Shown here piece by piece: positions 43,243-50,845 of a stretch of 64,000 nucleotides of DNA (position 1 is its first letter; each line of letters begins with the position of its first letter). Source of the DNA: DATBGO01 sp050011895 (GTDB taxonomy: Bacteria > Actinomycetota > Actinomycetes > Streptosporangiales > Streptosporangiaceae); assembly GCA_050011895.1 (NCBI GenBank), contig JBEKIF010000012.1, positions 1-64,000 of the forward strand, given 5' to 3'. The translations under genes were made by a program, and so were the position numbers. The notes beneath the pieces were generated by a model, which was not told the DNA's origin, ran no database searches, and was given only the letters and a program-made list of their open reading frames with translations.

Positions 43243-43935
43243 ATGACCGAAGCGCCGGTTGGCCCGCTGCAGGCCGGGAGCCCACTGCGAACGCCCCGGG
43301 CGGCCGCGGTCGCCGGGATCCTCTTTTCGGTGCTCCTGATCGCAGCGCTTGTGCTGCTCAGAGTGTCCGTCCCGGCGCATGAGGCCGTCCCGGGCTCGTG
43401 GCTGACCGATTCACGGAGCAGGACGGCGGTGGCGATCGCGTTGAATCTCGTGCCGTTCGCCGGGATCGCGTTCCTATGGTTCGTCGGGGTACTCCGGGAC
43501 CGGATCGGCGCACGCGAGGATCGCTTCTTCGCGACGGTGTTCCTGGGCAGCGGCCTGCTGTTCGTCGCCATGCTGTTCGTGGGCGCGGCCATTGCCGGCG
43601 GGATCATCGCGGCCGCGTCGTCGTCAGGCACGCCGGGCGCCGGCACCCTGGCGCTGGGCCGCAGCGTTACCGGGATCCTGGTGAACATCTACGCGATGCG
43701 GATGGCGGCGGTGTTCACGCTCACCACCGTGACCATCGCGCGCCGCACCGAGATCGTCTCCAGATGGCTCACCGTCGCCGGGCTGGTGAGCGCACTGGTG
43801 CTGCTGGTCGGCGTCGGTATCTCACCCTGGGCGGAGCTGCTGTTCCCGGCGTGGATCCTGGCGCTGAGCATCGATATCCTCGCGGCCGGGCTGAGGGCAT
43901 CTCCGCGCACCGCGGAACCGGGCGCGCACCGCTGA
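43243..43935 (+). CDS. Four-to-six-helix membrane protein of unknown function
   Basis: Protein of 230 residues. Hydrophobic segments lie at ~22-42, ~64-84, ~98-125, ~140-165 and ~175-215. A loop with DRIGAREDRFFATVFLGSG separates the second and third. I recognise no family. ATG 43243 is preferred because GGAAAGG lies 7 nt upstream; ATG 43237 is too close to it. The much longer open frame upstream is antisense to the sulfatase and HdeD genes and is not coding. It is divergent from HdeD across box 18 and converges with the SHOCT gene. Confidence 0.75.
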   Translation: MTEAPVGPLQAGSPLRTPRAAAVAGILFSVLLIAALVLLRVSVPAHEAVPGSWLTDSRSRTAVAIALNLVPFAGIAFLWFVGVLRDRIGAREDRFFATVFLGSGLLFVAMLFVGAAIAGGIIAAASSSGTPGAGTLALGRSVTGILVNIYAMRMAAVFTLTTVTIARRTEIVSRWLTVAGLVSALVLLVGVGISPWAELLFPAWILALSIDILAAGLRASPRTAEPGAHR

Positions 43936-43973
43936 TCGCCGGGCGCGCCGTTTTCCGCGGTCGGCGAAGGTGG

Positions 43974-44276
43974 TCAGGTGCCGAGCAGCTTGGCCTTGGC
44001 GGCGGTGAATTCGTCGTCGGTCAGGACCCCTTGCTGATGCAACGTGGCGAGCTGATTCAGCTGATCGAGCATCGGCGACGTCGCTGCCGCGGCAGGCGCC
44101 TGCTGGACAGGCGCCGGGGGTGCCTGCTGCTGCTGCTCGAGGTCGCTGATGCGCTGGTCCTGCTCATCCTCTTGCTGCGCCTGCCCCGCCGATTTGTTCG
44201 CCATGTGGTGACCCACGGCGTAGGCGCTGCCGCCTACGACAGCCGCGCGCATCAACGGGCGTCTACGCATGAACAT
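43974..44276 (-). CDS. SHOCT-domain small protein
   Basis: Protein of 100 residues. A basic start (MFMRRRPLMRAAVVGG) leads a short hydrophobic segment, then a Gln/Glu/Asp-rich linker with QQQQ and Pro/Ala, and a C-terminal SHOCT motif (LDQLNQLATLHQQGVLTDDEFTAAKAKLL, quoted as LDQLNQLATLHQQG and DDEFTAAKAKLL). Such proteins probably peripherally associate with the membrane. GAGGAGG precedes ATG 44276. It follows the CMD-like gene by 37 bp without a box, so both are likely one operon under box 19. Confidence 0.85.
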   Translation of the reverse strand: MFMRRRPLMRAAVVGGSAYAVGHHMANKSAGQAQQEDEQDQRISDLEQQQQAPPAPVQQAPAAAATSPMLDQLNQLATLHQQGVLTDDEFTAAKAKLLGT

Positions 44277-44313
44277 AACTGCCTCCTCATTGGCTGAGCC
44301 GCCACGCCCGGTT

Positions 44314-44673
44314 TTACACGCCCTCTGGCAGGGCCAGACCGAGCGCAACCATGAGCTCTGGCGCGGCCGCCACCGTCTTCGGCCCGCCGACCTGCGGGGC
44401 GATAGCGCGCAGGACGCCGATGAGGTCTTCCGGCGTGGCGCCGGCATCGAGCGCGTTGCCCACCTGCCAGAGGTATGAGGCCGGCGGGGCGTCGAGGGCG
44501 ATGAGGGCGGCGATCTTGACGAGGGCGAAGCTGCGCGGATCCAGGCCGCTATTGCGCTGCATCTGGGCCCGTATCTCTAGGCCCTCGCCCAGCAGCTCCG
44601 GATCGCCGAGGGCCAGTTCGGCCAGCGCGGTCCTGGTAGCTTCGTCGATATCGGCCCTGGCTGGCACAGTCAT
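44314..44673 (-). CDS. Carboxymuconolactone decarboxylase-like protein
   Basis: Protein of 119 residues, all-helical. RSFALVKIAALIALDAPPAS and the following SYLWQVGNALDAGATPEDLIGVL match the CMD/AhpD fold, but the CxxC of AhpD peroxidases is absent. The redox role of AhpD is therefore unlikely, and a decarboxylase-like or unknown role remains. AAAGGAT lies upstream of ATG 44673. Box 19 lies 87 bp upstream, with two weaker boxes behind it. Confidence 0.85.
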   Translation of the reverse strand: MTVPARADIDEATRTALAELALGDPELLGEGLEIRAQMQRNSGLDPRSFALVKIAALIALDAPPASYLWQVGNALDAGATPEDLIGVLRAIAPQVGGPKTVAAAPELMVALGLALPEGV

Positions 44674-44760
44674 GATCAGAATCCTTTCGGTCGCTTCAGC
44701 AACGGGGTTGCCGAAGGCACTTCCTCGACGGCAACGATCGCGGCTGCGGGTGCGCGCTGC

Positions 44761-44779
44761 TTCACCCGCCACGGATGGT
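44761..44779 (-). promoter_or_regulatory. Island box 19 (TTCACCC-GCCAC-GGATGGT)
   Basis: Box for the CMD-like/SHOCT operon. GATCGT (44739-44734, minus strand) follows after 21 nt, the same hexamer as at the zwf promoter. Confidence 0.75.
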
Positions 44780-44827
44780 GTCAAGCCACGGATCGGTCGG
44801 CTCCGGACGCCCTGCGGAGCGGGTCGC

Positions 44828-44846
44828 ATCATCCGTGCCGGGGGAT
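44828..44846. promoter_or_regulatory. Degenerate island box 20 with adjoining hairpin
   Basis: ATCATCC-GTGCC-GGGGGAT has a perfect left arm and a 5/7 right arm. It overlaps a hairpin CCGTGCCG (44833-44840) / CGGCACGG (44851-44858), which may terminate RDD-operon transcription. Confidence 0.4.
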
Positions 44847-44872
44847 CCGTCGGCACGGGAAGGCTTTGCAGC

Positions 44873-44891
44873 ATCACATTCTGCGGGTAAG
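44873..44891. promoter_or_regulatory. Degenerate island box 21 (ATCACAT-TCTGC-GGGTAAG)
   Basis: Third box-like sequence before the CMD-like gene. GACGGA lies 21 nt downstream on the minus strand (44851-44846). Both arms deviate, so it may be a weak auxiliary site. Confidence 0.35.
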
Positions 44892-44908
44892 CGCGCGATT
44901 TGCCTGAA

Positions 44909-45490
44909 CTAAGCAGGGGCCGGGCTCGTCCCCTCATCGCCATCGCGGCCTTCGCTTCCGGCCGGGCGCTGCGGAATGCCAGTGGCTCCGGTTTCGGCGT
45001 CGCGGGCCAGGAACCGGAGCCTGGCAGCTCGTGCGTCCCAGGCATAGATGACCGCGGTGCCGGCGATGAGATCGTGCAGAGCGCGGTGCTCACGCTGCAC
45101 GAGGATGCCGAGGAATCCCAGGCCGAAGAAGAGGAAGCTGAGCGGGAACACAAGCGCGCGCACCACGCCGCGCCACGGGTCGAGGCCGCCGCCATCAGCT
45201 CGGACGACGCGCACGCCGAGCACGGCCATACCGAAGGTCCGGCCGCTCGCCGCCCACGAATAGCCGAAGTAAAAGAACTCCCAGGCGCCGAGGATGATGG
45301 CGACGACGATGTTTGTCCGGTTCCAGCTGACCGAATGGCCGGTCACGACCTGTGCAGCGAGAGAAGCCGCCGCGAGGCCGAGGGCAAATAGGCCGGCGCT
45401 GACCACGACGTCGATGAGGAACGCCAGGAACCGCGATACCGAGCCCGCGTAGTGCCCCTGCACGCTCACCCAGCCACCGGTCCGGCTCAT
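44909..45490 (-). CDS. RDD family membrane protein
   Basis: Protein of 193 residues with the RDD domain: an R-F-L-A-F-L-I-D start of the first helix (SRFLAFLIDVVVSAGLF), then a second pair of helices and ASGRTFGMAVLGVRVV with the conserved G-R-T-x-G. Three or four transmembrane helices; the ~45-residue C-terminal tail is hydrophilic. Some RDD proteins act in ion transport. ATG 45490 overlaps the stop of the nonapeptide-repeat gene by 4 nt, implying tight coupling of the two products. Confidence 0.9.
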   Translation of the reverse strand: MSRTGGWVSVQGHYAGSVSRFLAFLIDVVVSAGLFALGLAAASLAAQVVTGHSVSWNRTNIVVAIILGAWEFFYFGYSWAASGRTFGMAVLGVRVVRADGGGLDPWRGVVRALVFPLSFLFFGLGFLGILVQREHRALHDLIAGTAVIYAWDARAARLRFLARDAETGATGIPQRPAGSEGRDGDEGTSPAPA

Positions 45491-46104
45491 GACTGCGCCT
45501 GGCCATCCAGCAGGGCGGCCGGCGCTGGCGGCCTGGGATGCTTGCGCCGGAGCAGACGTCCGACCCAGCGGTCGATGAACTGATCAAGCCCGACGGCCTG
45601 GCTGCGTGCCGCGTCCAGGGCCTCGCTCGCCGCTCCGCCTGACGACCTGGCGATGACGGCGCCGAGGTCCGTCTGCTCGACGAGCTCGTCCATGTCGATA
45701 CGGCCCACCAGATCGTTGACATCGACGCGATCGAGCACGGCGCCCACGTCGACGCGCTGCATAATGCTGTCCACGTTCGCGCGGCCGACCAGCGCGTCCA
45801 CGTCCACCCGGTCGAGCAGCGGATCAAGTTCCACCCGGTCGAGCAGCGCGTTCACGTCCACCCGGCGGAGCAGCGCGTTCACGTCCACCCGGTCGAGCAG
45901 CGCGTTCACGTCGAGGCTCTTCAGGGCTTCGTTAAGGTTCACGTGATCGAGCACGACGTTCAGGTCGACTCGCGCCACGAGTGCGTTGAAGTCAAGTGCG
46001 CTGACGACGAGCTCGAGTGCGCGCTCCGCGGCCCGCTGAGCGAGCGGCTCCACCGGGTCGGTCATTCGCTTGCCTACCGACCGCAGCCGGTCGCGCGGAT
46101 CCAC
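45487..46104 (-). CDS. Nonapeptide-repeat protein (about 13 copies), partner of RDD protein
   Basis: Protein of 205 residues. Residues ~38-155 are about 13 consecutive nine-residue repeats with consensus V-D-V-N-A-L-L-D-R, for example LDVNALLDR, VDVNALLRR, VDVDALVGR and IDMDELVEQ. Each repeat has Asp or Asn at positions 2 and 4, hydrophobics at 1, 3, 6 and 7, and often Arg at 9, which suggests a regular solenoid or coil. The DNA shows matching 27-bp repeats. No signal peptide. GTG 46104 lies 7 nt after a -10-like GATACT, so leaderless translation is likely; ATG 46065 is an alternative. Confidence 0.85.
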   Translation of the reverse strand: MDPRDRLRSVGKRMTDPVEPLAQRAAERALELVVSALDFNALVARVDLNVVLDHVNLNEALKSLDVNALLDRVDVNALLRRVDVNALLDRVELDPLLDRVDVDALVGRANVDSIMQRVDVGAVLDRVDVNDLVGRIDMDELVEQTDLGAVIARSSGGAASEALDAARSQAVGLDQFIDRWVGRLLRRKHPRPPAPAALLDGQAQS

Positions 46105-46136
46105 GTACCTAGTATCGCCCGTGCCGGAGTCAGGAA

Positions 46137-46155
46137 ATCATCCGGCATGGATGAT
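46137..46155 (-). promoter_or_regulatory. Island box 22 (ATCATCC-GGCAT-GGATGAT)
   Basis: Perfect 7-5-7 box. GATACT (46116-46111, minus strand) follows after exactly 20 nt, and the GTG of the repeat protein lies at the expected transcription start. Confidence 0.82.
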
Positions 46156-46280
46156 GTCGGCTGCCACTGGAACCCGGCCAATCCGCGTCAGGCGCCCGGG
46201 CTCATCCTCTGGTAACGAGTCGGTAGCTGCCGTCGAAGACCATGATCGCTCCGACCACCATTGGTTCGGGGTGGCCGTTA

Positions 46281-47669
46281 TCAAGGACGGCCTGCGGGCT
46301 GCGGCTGCGCGGGCGGCCTGCCGATCAACTCGATCAGCCCGAGAACCACCAGCAACAAGACGACGATCAGGATGACATCGGCGCTGGTGGGGCGGCCCGT
46401 GAAGACGAATATCAGCGCGGCGAGCGCCACCGCACCGATCCGGAGCCCCTTGCGGTGCGCGTAGGTCCACAGGCCCACCGGCCCGGTGCTCACACCCGCG
46501 CGCTCGCCGCTGTGCCGGACCCAGCCCAGTCCCGACGTGAAGGCCCTCCGGGTCCCGACCGCCGTCACCGACGGCCCGGTGAGGAATGCGCCGGCGGCGA
46601 CAACCAGGCCTACCACCAGAAGGGTGCGGAGCGCTTCCTTGATGAACCGGACGAGCGTATCGAACATGGCGGCCGCGGCATCGCTGGGCAGCACGGCGGG
46701 AGGCACGCTGTTCAGGTAGATAGTCCTGAAGTACGCCAGGCCGAGGGCGAGGACGGCCATGGACGCGGCGAAGCCAAGCCCGGCTCCGATCAGGGCGCGC
46801 CGGTGGCTTCGTGCGAGATACACCCCCAGGCCGATCAGCAGCAGCGCCAGTATCGGCAGCACGATCTTGAGATCGTTGATCAGCCGATAGCCGCTCTGCG
46901 CCTTTGTCAGATCCCTGGCCGAGAACAGCGCCAGCGTCGGGTGGATCGGCGGGAGGCTGTTCACCAGCGTGAACCCGCGCGAACTCAGGTCCTGCTTGAC
47001 GATATTGATGAAGGGGGCAAGCTGGACGACGACCTTCCCGTTGCTGACGGTGACATTGCCCTGGCCGGAGAGCGCCTTCACGATCGCCGCGTGGGCGACG
47101 GTGTTGACCTGGATCCAGGTGTTGGCGAACCGCGGGCTTGTGACGATCTTGTGTACCTGGCCCTGGATGAACCCGTTGACCGCGCTGGCGATCGACGGGC
47201 CGAAGCTCTTCAGCAGCGTGCCGACGCGGGTCAGGCCCTTGGCCGAGAGCAGTGCTGCGGCCTGGTTGGTGTACCCAGCCACGTTCAGGTGGCTGGTGAT
47301 CGCGGTCGTGACGTCGGCGGTCAGGGCATTCTGGATCGCCGGATTGTGGATGAGCGGCTCTATGTTGGCTATGTAGCGGTTGGTGTCGGAGACTTGATTG
47401 GCGCTCCAGACGCCTATTACCGACAGCGGAGCGAGCACGCAGCCGATCACGATGAGCACGATGGCGACGGGAGTCCGCCAGCTGAACCGCCGCCGGCGGG
47501 CCGCGCCAGTCCCCTGGTCGCGGAGCTGGGCTGCCTCGGCGCGGAGGCGTTCGAGCTCGGCTGTCTCGGCGGCTGTCTCGGCGCGGAGGCGTTCCAGCTC
47601 AGCGCGCTCATCGTTGCTGAGCTCTGGATCCTCGGCAGCCGGCCCCGGCTTACCGCCAACGTCAGACAA
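46281..47669 (-). CDS. Membrane protein with N-terminal coiled coil
   Basis: Protein of ~462 residues. Residues ~20-50 form a coiled coil (ERAELERLRAETAAETAELE and similar). A basic segment and TM helix follow (~60-88), then a ~200-residue probably extracytoplasmic domain (VSDTNRYIANIEPLIHNPAIQ and on), and four or five helices after ~285. No family recognised. TTG 47669 is preferred: the ideal Shine-Dalgarno GGAGGTGA lies 5 nt upstream, whereas the GTG two codons earlier falls inside it. Box 23 lies ~115 bp upstream. Confidence 0.8.
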   Translation of the reverse strand: MSDVGGKPGPAAEDPELSNDERAELERLRAETAAETAELERLRAEAAQLRDQGTGAARRRRFSWRTPVAIVLIVIGCVLAPLSVIGVWSANQVSDTNRYIANIEPLIHNPAIQNALTADVTTAITSHLNVAGYTNQAAALLSAKGLTRVGTLLKSFGPSIASAVNGFIQGQVHKIVTSPRFANTWIQVNTVAHAAIVKALSGQGNVTVSNGKVVVQLAPFINIVKQDLSSRGFTLVNSLPPIHPTLALFSARDLTKAQSGYRLINDLKIVLPILALLLIGLGVYLARSHRRALIGAGLGFAASMAVLALGLAYFRTIYLNSVPPAVLPSDAAAAMFDTLVRFIKEALRTLLVVGLVVAAGAFLTGPSVTAVGTRRAFTSGLGWVRHSGERAGVSTGPVGLWTYAHRKGLRIGAVALAALIFVFTGRPTSADVILIVVLLLVVLGLIELIGRPPAQPQPAGRP

Positions 47670-47784
47670 GGTCACCTCCGCCGAATCCGCAGTACAGCAT
47701 CGGTCCCGCTGCCGCGGTCGTCATGTCAGCGACATTTGCCCGACGCTGCGTCTAATTACCATGTCTGCCCTGACAAGGACGTGC

Positions 47785-47803
47785 CTCACCCGGCCGGGGT
47801 GAA
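47785..47803 (-). promoter_or_regulatory. Island box 23, last in the window (CTCACCC-GGCCG-GGGTGAA)
   Basis: Box for the coiled-coil membrane protein. CATGGT (47763-47758, minus strand) follows after 21 nt. No further box was seen in intergenic DNA to the right. Confidence 0.7.
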
Positions 47804-47920
47804 TCTTGGCTAGTTCACGGCTCGGCCTGGATGGCTTCGGAGGGCGGCGCGCAACGCCTGCGGGAATGCCGGGCTGGCCTGGGCCAGCGCGGTGACCGGG
47901 CCCCGCACGGCGCCCCCGCG

Positions 47921-47951
47921 GCCCGGTCCCGTCACGGCGACGGGACCGGGC
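47921..47951. terminator. Strong hairpin between the island and the efflux operon
   Basis: A 13-bp perfect stem (GCCCGGTCCCGTC and its complement) with loop ACGGC. It lies just past the end of the MFS gene and marks the right boundary of the island. Confidence 0.6.
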
Positions 47952-47976
47952 CGGGCCGGCCGTTTCGCTTTTGCTC

Positions 47977-49560
47977 TTATCCCACCATCGGGTTCACGCC
48001 GGCCAGGTCCTCGCGGCGCACCCGGATCATCACGATGGTGATGATCAGGGCAAGCACCGTGATACCGGCCGACACCATGAAGCCCTTCGAGAAGCCGACC
48101 GAAAGGGCATGCGCGTAGATCGCCTTCGGTATAGGCCCGGACGCTGCCGCATGCAGCCCGTGGCCGGACCGTGCCGCGGCCGCGGCCTGGCTCCGGATAC
48201 TGTTGGCGACCACCGTCCAGGCCACGGTGCCCAGGAGTGCGAGCCCGATCGAGCCACCGACCTGCTGCCCGGTGTTGAGCAGGCTGGAGGCGAGGCCAGC
48301 GTCCTTGTCATCGACCTTCGACAAGGCGACCAGGGTGACCGGCATGAACAGCATGCCCAGGCCAATCGCAGTGACGATGATCGGGCCGAGCAGCCCGGAG
48401 GTATAGCTGCTGTGCTCGCTGATTCGCGACAGCCAGAACATCCCGCCGGCGCCGATGGCGGATCCGGCCAGCAGCAGCGGCCGGGCGCCGATCCGGGGGA
48501 CCAGCTGGGCGCTGACCCCGGCCATCACCATGATGGTGCCCACCATCGGCAGGTAGGCGATCCCGGTCCGCAGCGCGCTGTACCCCCAGACGGTCTGCAC
48601 GAAGACGGTCAGGAAGAAGAACATGCCGAACATTGCGGTGCCGATGCAGAGCATGACCAGGTAAGCGCCTGACCTGTTGCGGTTGCTGAAGATCCGCAGC
48701 GGCATCAGCGCGTGCTTGCTCCGTGCCTCGATGAGGACGAAGGAGACGAGCAGCACCACCGCGGCGGTCAGTGAGGCGACGACCTTGGTGTCGCCCCAGT
48801 GCGAGACACCGTTCGGGGTCGTGGCCGCGCTGGTCAGTCCGTACACCAAGGCAGCGAGTCCGAGGGTGCCGGTGATAGCGCCCGGCAGGTCGAACCGGCC
48901 GGGGTGCCTGGCCGACTCGCCGAGCACCCGCGGTGCCGCCAGGAGGACGGCGATCCCGATCGGCACGTTAACGAAGAAGACCCACCGCCAGGACAGGTAC
49001 GTGGTGAGGACGCCGCCGGCGATCAGGCCGACCGCGGCGCCCGCGATGCTCATGGCGGCGTAGACGCCCATCGCCCTGTTGCGCGGCGGGCCTTCCGGGA
49101 ACGTGGTGGTGACCAGCGAGAGCGCGGTCGGCGCGACAATGGCACCGCCGACTCCCTGGATGGCGCGGGCGGTCAGCAGCCAGGCCTGCGTGGTCGCGAA
49201 ACCGCCCAGCAGCGAGGCCACCGAGAACAAGATGATCCCGGCGATGAACACCTTGCGCCGGCCGAGCAGGTCACCGGCCCGGCCGCCGAGCAGCAGCAGG
49301 CCGCCGAAGGTCAGCGCGTAGGCGTTCACGACCCACTCCAGGCCGGAGCCGGAGAAGCCGAGTGCCCGCTGGATGTCGGGCAGCGCGACGTTCACGATCG
49401 TGGCGTCAAGCACCACCATGAGCTGCGCGGTGGCGATGACGACCAGGGCCAGCCCGAGATGACGATGGGCGGGGCGTCCGGCGCCAGCCGGGAGGCCGTC
49501 GGCGACGGCTACCATGCCGGGCGCCGTGGCCCTCCCGTTTGCGGACGTTCTGGAGGACAT
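47977..49560 (-). CDS. EmrB/QacA-type MFS multidrug transporter (DHA2)
   Basis: Protein of 527 residues with 14 transmembrane segments. LDATIVNVALPDIQ (motif D1), GRAGDLLGRRKVF (motif A) and the antiporter motif C region (GGAIVAPTALSL, AVGLIAGGVL) identify a drug:H+ antiporter of the DHA2 family. CTAAGGAGAATCCAG precedes ATG 49560. The MarR gene lies 180 bp upstream in the same direction and probably controls this pump. Confidence 0.93.
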   Translation of the reverse strand: MSSRTSANGRATAPGMVAVADGLPAGAGRPAHRHLGLALVVIATAQLMVVLDATIVNVALPDIQRALGFSGSGLEWVVNAYALTFGGLLLLGGRAGDLLGRRKVFIAGIILFSVASLLGGFATTQAWLLTARAIQGVGGAIVAPTALSLVTTTFPEGPPRNRAMGVYAAMSIAGAAVGLIAGGVLTTYLSWRWVFFVNVPIGIAVLLAAPRVLGESARHPGRFDLPGAITGTLGLAALVYGLTSAATTPNGVSHWGDTKVVASLTAAVVLLVSFVLIEARSKHALMPLRIFSNRNRSGAYLVMLCIGTAMFGMFFFLTVFVQTVWGYSALRTGIAYLPMVGTIMVMAGVSAQLVPRIGARPLLLAGSAIGAGGMFWLSRISEHSSYTSGLLGPIIVTAIGLGMLFMPVTLVALSKVDDKDAGLASSLLNTGQQVGGSIGLALLGTVAWTVVANSIRSQAAAAARSGHGLHAAASGPIPKAIYAHALSVGFSKGFMVSAGITVLALIITIVMIRVRREDLAGVNPMVG

Positions 49561-49740
49561 CTGGATTCTCCTTAGGTGCGGTGCCCGGCGCGGCGCTGGT
49601 GAGCTGCCGACGCGGGCTAGCTGGGCGGCAGGGCGCCGCGGCAGCCTGCCGGAGGCCGTAGTGGACTCGCACCGGGCCCGGCGGACCCGGAGTTGCGGCT
49701 GGTTGACGGGTTAAGGAACAGGTGGCAGCGGGATGTGAGC

Positions 49741-50253
49741 TCAGCCAGAGCCCGCTGGAGCGCTCACGACGGCAGCCACCTCCTCCGCGGGCGCCTCAGG
49801 GCTGGGGGCGCCGTCGTCTGCGTTGATCATCTTGCGGATGAGCGCGAGCAACTGCTCGCGCTCACTCACGCTGAGCGCGCGGCTCCACGGCATCCGGGTG
49901 GCAAGCTCGCTTTCCACGCGCTGTTTCAGGGTGAGGCCGGCTTCGGTGAGTACGAGGTTCTTGACCCGCCGGTCGCCCGGATGGGCCTCGCGCCTGGCCA
50001 GCCCGCGCTTCTCCAGCATGTCGGCGACCACGGTGACGAAGGACGGATCGCAGTGCATGCGCTGGCCTAGATCTTTCATGGCCATCGGGCAGTTGAGCGT
50101 GTGCAGGGCCTTGACGAAATAGGACGGGATGCCGAGATCCCTGGCGAGCTGCTCGCCGCGGGCGACGATGCGCCCGATGAGCTCGCCGAGGCCATCGACG
50201 ATCTGCGCATCGAGCTGCTCGCAGGGCGACTTCGTGTCCAAGCCTGGCTCCAT
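49741..50253 (-). CDS. MarR-family transcriptional regulator
   Basis: Protein of 170 residues. The winged-helix core reads MAMKDLGQRMHCDPSFVTVVADMLEKRGLARREAHPGDRRVKNLVLT (quoted in parts: DLGQRMHCDPSFVTVVADML, RREAHPGDRRVKNLVLT), with the D-x-R-x-x wing typical of MarR repressors. ATG 50253 is taken; TTG 50310 would add 19 residues but overlaps the operator region. It likely represses itself and the adjacent efflux pump and is released by a pump substrate. Confidence 0.9.
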   Translation of the reverse strand: MEPGLDTKSPCEQLDAQIVDGLGELIGRIVARGEQLARDLGIPSYFVKALHTLNCPMAMKDLGQRMHCDPSFVTVVADMLEKRGLARREAHPGDRRVKNLVLTEAGLTLKQRVESELATRMPWSRALSVSEREQLLALIRKMINADDGAPSPEAPAEEVAAVVSAPAGSG

Positions 50254-50305
50254 GTGCTGCGGTTTCCCGTCTGGCGGCCCGGGTGCGGAGAATGCTCCTG
50301 AGCTC

Positions 50306-50355
50306 CTCAACGGTTGAGTAGCTCAAGCATATGAAGGAGCGATTGAGTTAGTCAA
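50306..50355 (-). promoter_or_regulatory. marR promoter and operator
   Basis: On the minus strand, -35 TTGACT (50355-50350), an 18-nt spacer and -10 TATGCT (50331-50326). TTGA-GTTAG-TCAA (50343-50355) overlaps the -35, and a palindrome CTCAAC-G-GTTGAG (50306-50318) lies at the start point. Both fit autorepression. This AT-richer promoter differs clearly from the island type. Confidence 0.7.
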
Positions 50356-50449
50356 CCTTTTATTGAGTCAGCTTCTTGCGCTGCCGGAGTCGGGCCGCCG
50401 GAGTCGGGCCGCGCCGGGGTGACCGGCCGCGCGGGGTCATGCGCACGTG

Positions 50450-50665
50450 CTAGTGGCGGTAGAGGTCGTGGATGATCGCGAGCACGGCGATGACGAGCCC
50501 TATCGTGATCACGCCACTGCGCAGCCGGGTCTTGCGGTACCCGGGAATTCGTCCCTTCACAGACTTGATATCGCCGTGCGCGGCGCGCGCCCGGTTAGCG
50601 TGCCAACCCAGAGCACAGCCGACGGCCAGCACGATGACCGCAATGCCGAAGACGGCTCCCCCCAT
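50450..50665 (-). CDS. Small two-helix membrane protein
   Basis: Protein of 71 residues. Hydrophobic segments lie at ~3-22 (AVFGIAVIVLAVGCALG) and ~50-65 (GVITIGLVIAVLAII), joined by a basic loop with GDIKSVKGRIPGYRKTRLRSG. No family recognised. Start ATG 50665 behind a G-run. It is divergent from the hydrolase gene. Confidence 0.6.
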   Translation of the reverse strand: MGGAVFGIAVIVLAVGCALGWHANRARAAHGDIKSVKGRIPGYRKTRLRSGVITIGLVIAVLAIIHDLYRH

Positions 50666-50845
50666 GAAATGCCCCCCCCGGGGTGTTGGGCCTTCGCAGA
50701 TCATGCCCCATGCCTGGCGCCGGATCCAGCGGAAACGCCGCCAGGCCGCAGGACATCGGCCGACCCCGGGCGGCCCGCGCCCGGATGACTGGCAGGATTG
50801 GGTCGGTCGCCGCAGGTCCCCACGATCGCAGAAGGAGAAACGCGG

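Noticed and set aside
39796..43935. A 1379-codon plus-strand open frame
   Set aside because: It runs antisense to the well-supported sulfatase and HdeD genes and has Arg/Pro/His-rich, domain-free sequence. Only its last 230 codons (from 43243) look like a real protein with its own ribosome-binding site.
46202..46261. 19-residue minus-strand frame beginning MVVGAIMVFDG
   Set aside because: It looks protein-like but has no clear ribosome-binding site and no support beyond its hydrophobic pattern.
1315..47803. Idea that the repeated palindrome is a REP/BIME-type repeat or terminator
   Set aside because: The copies vary in the spacer but keep the arms, lie upstream of genes, are followed by -10-like hexamers at fixed distance and are missing from convergent gaps.
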